The translations under genes and the position numbers were made by a program. DNA of 12,512 bases from a bacterium (GTDB taxonomy: Bacteria > Electryoneota > RPQS01), in the NCBI GenBank assembly GCA_028711875.1, contig JAQTRJ010000026.1, positions 1-12,512 of the forward strand, given 5' to 3'. The notes under the pieces were generated by a model that did not search any database, was not told the DNA's origin, and worked only from the letters and a program-made list of their open reading frames with translations. Shown here piece by piece: positions 6,564-12,512 of this stretch. The stretch's first letter is position 1. Every line of letters starts with the position of its first letter.

Positions 6564-9017
6564 ATGCAGAATAAGTTTTCGCTCCGCGTCCAACAGGTAA
6601 TCCAATACTCCCGCGAGGAGGCGCTCCGGCTCGGCCACGATTTCATCGGCACCGAGCATCTGCTGCTCGGAATCATCCGTCTCGGTGACGGACTGGCCGT
6701 GCAGATTCTCCATAATCTCAACTGCGACCTCGATGAAATCCGCGAGTCGGTGGAAGAGATGGTGGACACCTCCAAGGGCACCATGAAGATCGGCAACATT
6801 CCGTTTACCAAGCGGGCCGAAAAAGTGCTCAAGGTTTCCTATATCGAAGGACGGAATTATTCCTCGGATATCATCGGCACCGAGCATCTGCTGCTGGCGC
6901 TGCTCAAGGAAGAAGATTCGATGGCGGCGCAGGTCCTGCACGGCTTCAGCGTGACCTACGACGCAGTGAAGGCCGAACTCGACAATTTGCTGCGGGGCAG
7001 CGGCCAGGCCGCACCGACGACTCCTCAGGAAAAATCCAAGACTCCGAATCTCGATCACTTCTCGCGCGATCTGACCAAACTCGCGCGTGACAATCAACTC
7101 GATCCGATCATCGGCCGCGACCGCGAGATCGAACGCGTGGCACAGATTCTTGCCCGCCGCAAGAAAAACAATCCGGTGCTGCTCGGCGAACCGGGCGTGG
7201 GCAAGACGGCCATCGCTGAGGGACTCGCGCTGCGAATCATCCAGCAAAAAGTCTCGCCGATTCTATTCGGCAAGCGGGTGGTGGCGCTCGATCTCGGTTC
7301 CATCGTGGCCGGGACTAAATACCGCGGACAGTTCGAGGAGCGCATCAAGGCGCTCATGGCCGAGATCGAAAAGGCCACCAACGTCATTCTGTTCCTCGAC
7401 GAGCTGCACACCATCGTCGGCGCGGGCAGCGCGTCGGGCAGTCTCGATGCGTCCAATATGTTCAAGCCGGCGCTGGCCCGCGGCGAACTGCAGTGCATCG
7501 GCGCGACGACGCTCAAGGAATACCGCCAGTCCATCGAAAAGGACGGAGCGCTCGAACGACGCTTTCAGAAAGTCATGGTGGACCCGCCGTCGGTGGAGGA
7601 CACGATCTCCATTCTCAAGGGGTTGCGCGAACGTTACGAAGAGCATCACGGCGTGCGCTATCCCGATGAAGTGCTCGAACTGGCCACGCACCTCGCCGAT
7701 CGCTATATCACCGACCGCTTCCTTCCCGACAAGGCGATTGACGTGATGGACGAGACCGGCTCGTGCGTGCGCATCTCCCACATCGTGATTCCCGAGAAGG
7801 TCGTGGAGATCGAGAAGGAGATCGAGGGCATCCGCCGCGAGAAGGAAGACCTCGTCAAACGGCAGGAATATGAAAAAGCCGCCATGCTCCGCGACAAGAA
7901 GATGAAGCTCGAGCAGATGCTCAAGGACGAAAAAGAGCAGTGGGAGAAGTCTGAAGCGCGGCCGGCGATTCAAGTCACCGAAGAGGACATCTCGCAGACC
8001 GTCTCGCGGATGACCGGCATTCCCGTGCAGCGGGTGGCCACCGGCGAGGGCGAGCGGCTCTTGCATATCAAGGAAGAGCTGTCCGGCCGCATCGTCGGTC
8101 AGGACGCTGCGCTCGATGTGATCGCCCGCAGTTTGCGCCGCGCGCGCAGCGGTCTCAAGAGTCCGTCGCGTCCCATCGGCAGCTTCATGTTCCTCGGTCC
8201 GACCGGCGTGGGCAAGACCGAACTCGCCATCGCGCTCGCGGAATATCTTTTCAACGATCCCACGGCGCTGATCCGCATTGACATGAGCGAGTACATGGAG
8301 AAGTTCAATGTCTCGCGGCTGATTGGATCGCCGCCCGGATACGTGGGCTACGACGAAGGCGGACAGCTGACCGAGCGCGTGCGCCGCAAACCGTACAGCA
8401 TCGTGCTGTTCGACGAGATCGAGAAGGCGCATCCCGACGTGTTCAACATTCTGCTGCAGGTGCTCGACGCGGGCGAACTCACCGACGGCACCGGCCAGAA
8501 GGTGGACTTCCGCAACACGATTCTCATCATGACCTCGAATCTCGGCACGCGCGAGGCGGCCAAGAGTATGGAGTTCGGTTTCAGCGGCGCATCCACGGTG
8601 AGCTTCGACAAGCTCTCGGGCAAGATGCTCGAAGAAGTGAAGAACATGTTCCGCCCCGAGTTTCTGAACCGCTTGGACGAGATCGTGGTCTTCCATATGC
8701 TCGAGCGCGAGTCCATTGACAAGATTCTCTCCATGTACGTCGGCGAGATCAACAAGCGGCTCGTCGAGCGTCACCTCAAACTCACTCTTCATCAGAAGGC
8801 GCGCGACTTCTTGATTGACCAAGGGTACAAGCCCGAAGTCGGCGCGCGGCTGCTCCGCCGCGCGGTCGAGAGGTTCCTCGAAGATCCGCTGGCCGAGGAA
8901 CTCTTGAAAGACCGTTTCAGCGAAGGCTCGACGGTTCTGATTTCGGCCAAGGATGAACAGCTGACCTTCCGGGAGCAGCGCGAAAAAGTCCCGGAGGGCG
9001 CTGCCGACAGCGACTAA
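6564..9017 (+). CDS. clpC: ClpC-type AAA+ unfoldase, ATPase subunit of Clp protease
   Basis: This hexameric ATPase unfolds proteins and threads them into ClpP. The 817-residue order is canonical: two Clp_N repeats (1-145), D1 AAA+ domain with Walker A GEPGVGKT (about 207-214) and Walker B ILFLDE (about 274-280), short M-domain with UVR motif ([18 protein letters not shown], about 435-452), D2 with Walker A GPTGVGKT (about 545-552), [17 protein letters not shown] and Walker [15 protein letters not shown] (about 613-626), then the C-terminal small domain. The single short UVR-bearing M-domain separates ClpC from ClpB. Both glutamates that bind phosphoarginine in Bacillus ClpC (E32, E106) are kept as E31 and E107 in repeated IGTEHLLL motifs, matching McsA-McsB next door. 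EFGFSG lies where the VGF loop that docks on ClpP is found. The ATG has GAGG 5 bases upstream. No clpP gene is in this window. Confidence 0.96.
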   Translation: MQNKFSLRVQQVIQYSREEALRLGHDFIGTEHLLLGIIRLGDGLAVQILHNLNCDLDEIRESVEEMVDTSKGTMKIGNIPFTKRAEKVLKVSYIEGRNYSSDIIGTEHLLLALLKEEDSMAAQVLHGFSVTYDAVKAELDNLLRGSGQAAPTTPQEKSKTPNLDHFSRDLTKLARDNQLDPIIGRDREIERVAQILARRKKNNPVLLGEPGVGKTAIAEGLALRIIQQKVSPILFGKRVVALDLGSIVAGTKYRGQFEERIKALMAEIEKATNVILFLDELHTIVGAGSASGSLDASNMFKPALARGELQCIGATTLKEYRQSIEKDGALERRFQKVMVDPPSVEDTISILKGLRERYEEHHGVRYPDEVLELATHLADRYITDRFLPDKAIDVMDETGSCVRISHIVIPEKVVEIEKEIEGIRREKEDLVKRQEYEKAAMLRDKKMKLEQMLKDEKEQWEKSEARPAIQVTEEDISQTVSRMTGIPVQRVATGEGERLLHIKEELSGRIVGQDAALDVIARSLRRARSGLKSPSRPIGSFMFLGPTGVGKTELAIALAEYLFNDPTALIRIDMSEYMEKFNVSRLIGSPPGYVGYDEGGQLTERVRRKPYSIVLFDEIEKAHPDVFNILLQVLDAGELTDGTGQKVDFRNTILIMTSNLGTREAAKSMEFGFSGASTVSFDKLSGKMLEEVKNMFRPEFLNRLDEIVVFHMLERESIDKILSMYVGEINKRLVERHLKLTLHQKARDFLIDQGYKPEVGARLLRRAVERFLEDPLAEELLKDRFSEGSTVLISAKDEQLTFREQREKVPEGAADSD

Positions 9018-9034
9018 GATTCCCACCTACAATA

Positions 9035-9071
9035 CGCGGGGCGGACACATTGTCCGCCCCGCGAAGTTTTC
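9035..9071 (+). terminator. Strong perfect hairpin after clpC, terminator-like
   Basis: CGCGGGGCGGACA (9035-9047) and TGTCCGCCCCGCG (9051-9063) are perfect 13-base complements around CAT, followed by AAGTTTTC. The position, 18 bases after the clpC stop, fits transcription termination. The T-run is short, and the core GGACA..TGTCC recurs at 11877-11896, so it may instead be a member of a dispersed palindrome family. Confidence 0.5.
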
Positions 9072-9115
9072 ACGATCTGCCTTCATCGCCACCTTTGGAG
9101 ACTGGGGAGACTTCC

Positions 9116-10609
9116 ATGAAAAAAGTCTTGCTCGCGCTCCTTCTTCTCCCGCTTTCCTTCGCTCTCGCTCAACCGCCCGACACGCTGTGGACGCGGGTGT
9201 ACGATCAATTGGTCACGGATTGTGAAGCACGAGACATGCTCGTAACCGCGGACGGCGGCTTTGTTGTCGCTGGCGGGATTATTGGCGCCACCAACGGCTC
9301 GTTTCTCATGCTGACTGACGAACAAGGCAATCCCGAGATGTTCAGTATGCAACAACTTCAAGGGATGTCGCTTTACTCAATTCAGAAAGTTCTCACCGGC
9401 GGATTTCTTGCTGTAGGTGTTAAGTATCAGTCCACCTATGGCGATGACGCTTCCGTCGTGCGGCTGAATGAACAAGGTGACACGCTATGGACACGATCAT
9501 ATGACCGGGGAGACGATGAGTATCTTTTCGATCTTGCCCCCGCCGCGGACGACGGATTCATTGCGGTGGGGAGAAAAACCAACGGAAGTTGGAGTCGTAG
9601 TGCCCTGTTGGTCTTCCGCTTTGATGAGAATGGAGACACGTTGTGGACGCGCGAATATACCGAGAGTTCCATGGGGCTGCACGGATACTCTGTTGTAACA
9701 TGCGAGAATGGTTTCGCCGTGGGGGGAATGGTTTGTCAAGGTTTATACTTCAGAGGAATGTTGCTTCAGCGGATATTCCCAAATGGTGGCGACATAATAT
9801 GGCGGCGCTTCTATCCGGAACAGAGCGAGTACCCGCCCGATCTCATGTGTTATGCCCAAACGATCCATGCCTTAGACGACGGGGGATTCCTATTAGTGGG
9901 AAGTCAAGGCTTCACGACCACGTTACCAGATGGAATTGCAGTCGTCAGGACGGACTCTGCAGGTGATACACTATGGACACGTTCAATGATGACTTGGAAC
10001 GAATGGCCGATGATTTCAAACGCCAGCGCGGCAGATGTGGTTGAAATTGCCGGTGGAGATTTTGTCATTGCCGGCAGTTTCGCACGAGATTATTCTGAAT
10101 ATCGCAGCATTTGTTTGATCAGAATGACGGCTAATGGAGACACAGTCTGGACCAGATCGTATTATGGATCGGGGCCGTTGCACTCACTGCAACCCTATGC
10201 GATGGCTATCACAGAGGACGGCGGCTATGCCATTGCGGGAATGGCCACTGCGTCTCCCGAGTATCCCGGTGGCACTCGACACATCTTTCTCATGCGCACT
10301 GAACCTGATCCATTAGGCGCATTCCATTCCACGCAGGTATTTATCCCTGACGATGAGAGAATTAGGATAGTCCCCAATCCCTTCAATCCCTCCACCGCCC
10401 TCTCTTTCACACTGCCCCGCCAAGCCCGCGCCCGTCTTGCCGTGTATGATGTTCTCGGCCGCGAAGTGCGCGTGTTGGCCGATGAGAATTTCGCGCCGGG
10501 CGAGCACCGTATCTTGTTCGATGGTTCTGACCTGCCATCGGGAATCTATTTTGCGCGCCTGCAAAGCAGCGAGTTCGTGGCCACGCAGAAGCTGCTGCTG
10601 CTGAAATAG
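9116..10609 (+). CDS. Secreted, probably seven-bladed beta-propeller with type IX sorting tail
   Basis: The 497-residue product has a signal peptide (MKKVLLALLLLPLSFALAQ) and a chain of repeats of the form GDTLWTRSYD...ADGGFVVAG. The WTR-type Trp codons fall at 9188, 9488, 9644, 9800, 9974 and 10148, with a degenerate copy (GNPEMFSMQ) midway in the first gap. That makes seven units of about 50-58 residues, which suggests a seven-bladed propeller. A linker leads to the C-terminal domain (PNPFNPST from residue 420, VYDVLGREVRVL, SGIYFARL, KLLLLK), of the Por/type IX sorting class. The protein is thus probably exported to the cell surface; its ligand is unknown. ATG 9116 was chosen for the signal peptide and for GGGGAGA about 6 bases upstream. 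Part of the tail is identical at DNA level to that of the next gene. Confidence 0.85.
   Translation: MKKVLLALLLLPLSFALAQPPDTLWTRVYDQLVTDCEARDMLVTADGGFVVAGGIIGATNGSFLMLTDEQGNPEMFSMQQLQGMSLYSIQKVLTGGFLAVGVKYQSTYGDDASVVRLNEQGDTLWTRSYDRGDDEYLFDLAPAADDGFIAVGRKTNGSWSRSALLVFRFDENGDTLWTREYTESSMGLHGYSVVTCENGFAVGGMVCQGLYFRGMLLQRIFPNGGDIIWRRFYPEQSEYPPDLMCYAQTIHALDDGGFLLVGSQGFTTTLPDGIAVVRTDSAGDTLWTRSMMTWNEWPMISNASAADVVEIAGGDFVIAGSFARDYSEYRSICLIRMTANGDTVWTRSYYGSGPLHSLQPYAMAITEDGGYAIAGMATASPEYPGGTRHIFLMRTEPDPLGAFHSTQVFIPDDERIRIVPNPFNPSTALSFTLPRQARARLAVYDVLGREVRVLADENFAPGEHRILFDGSDLPSGIYFARLQSSEFVATQKLLLLK
10457..10552 (+). repeat. Copy 1 of a 96-bp perfect direct repeat in sorting-domain coding DNA
   Basis: Every base equals 11532-11627, offset 1075. 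It encodes the centre of the C-terminal sorting domain, from GREVRVL to SGIYF. Similarity falls at once on both sides. Confidence 0.95.
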
Positions 10610-10658
10610 GTTTTAGATCAGGCTTTCGGGTGATACCATTCAAACGGAGGGTACTGCC

Positions 10659-11684
10659 ATGATCGCCCGTTCAAGATTGACATTCGCCATGCTCGCGTGT
10701 CTGGCGGGTGGACTGTGCCTGAACACCATCAGCCACGCCATGATCTCGTCGGTTCAGATCACTCCCGCGCAGCCAACCGATCAAGACACGATCACTTTTT
10801 CGGTGGCAGGCGGGTTTCCCGATGCCTGCTGGCATTCGCAGGATTTCCATTTCACCCAGACGTCTCCCACCGAGTTCGCCGCCGACGTGTTTGGAGTGGA
10901 CACCTGGCAGCCCGGAATGGTTTGTCTCCAGATTATCGTGAACTATGGCTATTTGGCGAGCTTCGGGCCACTTAATCCGGGCAATTATACGATTCTCATC
11001 ACAGAATATCCTCAATCCGAGCGCGAGCCGTGGCCTGACATTTCTACGCTGATATTCAATGTCCAAGAATCCTTGCCTCCCGCCGAGATCAGCCTGATAC
11101 CGACGTCGCTGGATTTCGGAATCGTTCAGCTGGGACATGATTCGGTACGAACTCTGACAATTCGGAACGTGGGAGGCGAGCTATTAACGGTTACGAACAC
11201 GACCACGCCCATAGGCTTTGCCACGCTTTTCGAGTTACCCCTGACGATCGCGGCCGATAGCAGCCTAACGGACAGCGTGCAATTCAGTCCCACGGCTGAC
11301 CAGCCCTACGGGGGTAATCTGGTGATTCTCAGCAACGCCTCCACCAGTCCCACCCTCGTGCCGCTTTCGGGCGTCGCCGGAGAGCCGTCGTTCTCGGATG
11401 ATGCGTTTCCGAAAACTCCAGAGGATATTTTCCTCGATCAGAGCTATCCGAATCCGTTCAACTTCTCCACGACGGTTTCCTTCTCATTACCCCGCAACAC
11501 CCCAGCAAGACTTGCCGTGCATGACGTTCTTGGCCGCGAAGTGCGCGTGTTGGCCGATGAGAATTTCGCGCCGGGCGAGCACCGTATCTTGTTCGATGGT
11601 TCTGACCTGCCATCGGGAATCTATTTTACGCGCCTGCAGAGCGGAGAATTCGTGGCCGCACAGAAGCTGCTGCTCTTGAAATAG
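10659..11684 (+). CDS. Secreted protein with ASH-like domain and type IX sorting tail
   Basis: The 341-residue product starts with a signal peptide (MIARSRLTFAMLACLAGGLC..., probably cut after TISHA). Residues of about 25-140 form a beta-rich region with several aromatic residues that I cannot assign. Next comes a domain beginning ISLIPTSLDFGIVQLGHDSVRTLTIRNVG, the pattern of ASH/choice-of-anchor D Ig-like domains (strand, LDFG.V..G......T..N.G), to about residue 245. The end (264-341: YPNPFNFST, LAVHDVLGREVRVL, SGIYFTRL, KLLLLK) is a type IX secretion sorting domain. It is therefore probably an exported surface protein; its function is unknown. CGGAGGG ends 7 bases before the ATG. The gene follows the previous secreted-protein gene by 49 bases without a clear terminator, so the two may be co-transcribed. 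Confidence 0.83.
   Translation: MIARSRLTFAMLACLAGGLCLNTISHAMISSVQITPAQPTDQDTITFSVAGGFPDACWHSQDFHFTQTSPTEFAADVFGVDTWQPGMVCLQIIVNYGYLASFGPLNPGNYTILITEYPQSEREPWPDISTLIFNVQESLPPAEISLIPTSLDFGIVQLGHDSVRTLTIRNVGGELLTVTNTTTPIGFATLFELPLTIAADSSLTDSVQFSPTADQPYGGNLVILSNASTSPTLVPLSGVAGEPSFSDDAFPKTPEDIFLDQSYPNPFNFSTTVSFSLPRNTPARLAVHDVLGREVRVLADENFAPGEHRILFDGSDLPSGIYFTRLQSGEFVAAQKLLLLK
11532..11627 (+). repeat. Copy 2 of the 96-bp perfect direct repeat
   Basis: It is identical to 10457-10552, including synonymous positions, within the sorting domain of the second secreted protein. Confidence 0.95.
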
Positions 11685-11702
11685 CCCCCCTTCCGCGAAT
11701 GG

Positions 11703-11776
11703 GGATTAGGCGGCACGCTCCGCCCTGCCGCACGTTATTGAGCCAGCGCAACGGGACGGAGCCCGTTGCCTAATCC
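11703..11776. repeat. Compound palindromic element
   Basis: Outer arms GGATTAGG (11703-11710) and CCTAATCC (11769-11776) enclose two hairpins: GCGGCA/TGCCGC (11710-11715 with 11726-11731) and GCAACGGG/CCCGTTGC (11748-11755 with 11762-11769). The arms overlap by a base or two, so the folds partly compete or form a junction. It could be a REP-like non-autonomous element; no T-run follows. Confidence 0.65.
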
Positions 11777-11804
11777 ATGAACAGCGCATATCCATGCGGC
11801 GCTA

Positions 11805-11832
11805 CGGATTTCCGATTTCGGATTTTGGATTT
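11805..11832 (+). repeat. Tandem heptamer array (CGGATTT), four copies
   Basis: Four consecutive units: CGGATTT, CCGATTT, CGGATTT and TGGATTT, each differing from consensus by at most one base. Same 7-base period and 28-base length as the other arrays. Confidence 0.85.
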
Positions 11833-11850
11833 CGCTCTGACCTCCCTTCC

Positions 11851-11896
11851 GTCTCCCCACAAATGGAGGGAGACGCGGACACAATGAATTGTGTCC
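11851..11896. repeat. Two adjacent hairpins
   Basis: GTCTCCC (11851-11857) pairs with GGGAGAC (11868-11874), and GGACACAA (11877-11884) pairs with TTGTGTCC (11889-11896) around TGAA. The second shares its GGACA..TGTCC logic and the flanking word CCTACAAT with the hairpin region after clpC. Confidence 0.65.
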
Positions 11897-11919
11897 CTAC
11901 AATTCCAAAAAGCCACTCC

Positions 11920-11947
11920 TTCATCCTTCCTCCTTCATCCTTTCTTC
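11920..11947 (-). repeat. Tandem heptamer array (TTCATCC = GGATGAA on the other strand)
   Basis: TTCATCC, TTCCTCC and TTCATCC follow each other, then a degenerate TTTCTTC. The unit is the exact reverse complement of the 4576-4603 array and matches the one in the propeller signal peptide. Confidence 0.75.
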
Positions 11948-11952
11948 CCCGT

Positions 11953-11981
11953 TTGCCTCTCGGACGATCTCTCCGTATATT
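11953..11981 (+). promoter_or_regulatory. Probable promoter of the S8 protease gene
   Basis: TTGCCT (11953-11958) and TATATT (11976-11981) are 17 bases apart, the same layout as the mcsA promoter, including G before and A after the -10. Transcription would begin near 11988, giving a leader of about 70 bases. Confidence 0.5.
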
Positions 11982-11986
11982 ATATT

Positions 11987-12027
11987 GCTGTAGCCAAAAC
12001 AGCAGATAGCGGCAAAGACCCGCTATC
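11987..12027 (+). promoter_or_regulatory. Paired hairpins in the predicted leader of the protease gene
   Basis: GCTGT (11987-11991) pairs with ACAGC (11999-12003), and GATAGCGG (12005-12012) pairs with CCGCTATC (12020-12027), each around a 7-base loop. They lie within about 30 bases upstream of the start codon region. They might stabilise the message or control translation; I recognise no known riboswitch. Confidence 0.4.
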
Positions 12028-12056
12028 GTGCCGTCATCTGCCCATGATATAATGCT

Positions 12057-12512
12057 ATGAAAAAAGTTCTCGTAGCTCTTGTTATTGTTCTAATTTCCGC
12101 GCTTTCCACCGCTGCCGGTCAGCTCACGGACGGGCTGCGTGCGGCCTACGAAAGAGACGGGGGCCAGTCGTGGCAGCCGGTGCTGATCGCCCTGTCCAGC
12201 CGTGTATCCGCCTCTGATTTGCTCATCGGTCTGGACGCGCTGCCGCTGGATCAGGTGCATGCGCGGGTCATGCCATCGCTGCAAACCAACGCCGCCGCCA
12301 CCCAGACTCCCGTCCAGAAGTCGCTGGAGATTCTTGTTTCCACCGGCATGGCCCGCAACGTCCGTTCGCTCTGGCTCGCCAATGTGATCGCCGCCGAGCT
12401 TACCCGCCCCGCCGCCGAACTCGTCGCCAATATGGCTGAAGTGGACGAAGTCGGTCTGGACGAAATCGTCACGCTGCGGCGCGCGGCGGACGTTCAATCC
12501 TCCGACGCCAGC
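12057..12512 (+). CDS. Subtilisin-like (S8) serine protease, N-terminal part only
   Basis: The frame is open from ATG 12057 to the window edge (152 codons). It starts with a signal peptide (MKKVLVALVIVLISALSTAAG) followed by about 115 residues that look like an S8 propeptide: VQKSLEILVSTGMARNVRSLWLANVIAAELTRPAAELVANMAEVDEV matches the inhibitor/chaperone pattern seen before bacillopeptidase-F-like catalytic domains (helix, strand with xSLWLANVIAAE, then L..M..V..V). The catalytic Asp-His-Ser domain would lie beyond 12512, so activity cannot be judged. If complete, it is an exported protease. No Shine-Dalgarno sequence precedes the ATG; the upstream bases are AT-rich (GATATAATGCT). The family call is inferred from the propeptide alone. 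Confidence 0.65.
   Translation, partial: MKKVLVALVIVLISALSTAAGQLTDGLRAAYERDGGQSWQPVLIALSSRVSASDLLIGLDALPLDQVHARVMPSLQTNAAATQTPVQKSLEILVSTGMARNVRSLWLANVIAAELTRPAAELVANMAEVDEVGLDEIVTLRRAADVQSSDAS

Larger units (their letters stand above)
11685..12056. other. Repeat-rich intergenic region before the S8 protease gene
   Basis: This 372-base gap holds no gene I can support. In order it contains a C-run/G-run pair (11685-11690 with 11701-11704), a compound palindrome (11703-11776), a heptamer array (11805-11832), two hairpins (11851-11874 and 11877-11896), a second heptamer array (11920-11947), a promoter candidate (11953-11981) and two leader hairpins (11987-12027). The short open frame at 11794-12009 is made mostly of the repeats. 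Confidence 0.8.

Noticed and set aside
6480..7247. Minus-strand open frame of 255 codons over the clpC start
   Set aside because: It is antisense to the conserved Clp_N repeats, with composition typical of a reverse-strand shadow.
7263..9026. Long open frame (587 codons) on the minus strand across clpC
   Set aside because: It is the antisense shadow of a GC-rich, strongly conserved ClpC; its translation has no recognisable domain and is rich in His, Arg and Leu as such shadows are.
11794..12009. Plus-strand open frame of 71 codons
   Set aside because: Its product (FPISDFGFRS..., SFILPPSSF) is simply the translation of two heptamer arrays and a hairpin region.
12048..12053. Perfect TATAAT box before the protease ATG
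   Set aside because: It ends only 3 bases before the ATG at 12057, so transcription would start inside the gene, and no -35 lies at the right distance. The TTGCCT-17-TATATT pair upstream is better.
12090..12497. Minus-strand open frame of 135 codons at the right edge
   Set aside because: The plus strand encodes a clear signal peptide and S8-type propeptide; the antisense frame shows no motif.

Overview
The window looks like a chromosomal segment of a GC-rich (about 60%) bacterium of the FCB superphylum, outside the classical Bacteroidetes. Candidates are lineages such as KSB1, Zixibacteria or Electryoneota. Two secreted proteins end in a C-terminal domain of the Por/type IX secretion kind (PNPF..ST, VYDVLGREVRVL, SGIYF.RL, KLLLLK), which points to that group. 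The lineage is inferred from protein style, not from a marker gene. Every gene I can support is on the + strand.

Layout. (1) 2-67: the last codons of an upstream gene. (2) 106-4575: a tight cluster of a CNT nucleoside transporter (nupC-like), a trimeric-type purine nucleoside phosphorylase, an AT-richer 218-residue protein of unknown function, and a secreted beta-propeller protein. Junctions are overlapping or very short, so this is probably one operon; the first two genes form a nucleoside uptake and phosphorolysis pair. (3) 4678-9017: mcsA, mcsB and clpC, the protein-arginine-phosphorylation and Clp unfoldase module known from Firmicutes, without ctsR. Both phosphoarginine-pocket glutamates of the ClpC N-domain are kept, but McsB lacks the aspartate of its allosteric RDxxRA motif. 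mcsA has a good promoter almost on its start codon, and clpC has a possible promoter of its own with an inverted repeat in the spacer. (4) 9116-11684: two secreted proteins with type IX sorting tails, one probably a seven-bladed propeller, the other with an ASH-like domain. Their tails share a perfectly identical 96-bp block. (5) 11685-12056: a repeat-rich intergenic stretch. (6) 12057 to the end: the 5' part of a subtilisin-like (S8) protease gene, cut by the window edge.

The most striking unexplained structure is a set of short tandem repeats with a 7-base period, nearly always four copies (28 bp), at five places: touching the nupC start codon, inside the signal-peptide coding region of the propeller gene, directly after that gene's stop codon in the opposite orientation, and twice before the protease gene. 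Several palindromic elements also sit in the intergenic gaps: a hairpin cluster between mcsA and mcsB, a 13-bp perfect stem after clpC, and a compound palindrome after 11684. I found no tRNA, rRNA, CRISPR array, insertion sequence, or recognisable defence system.
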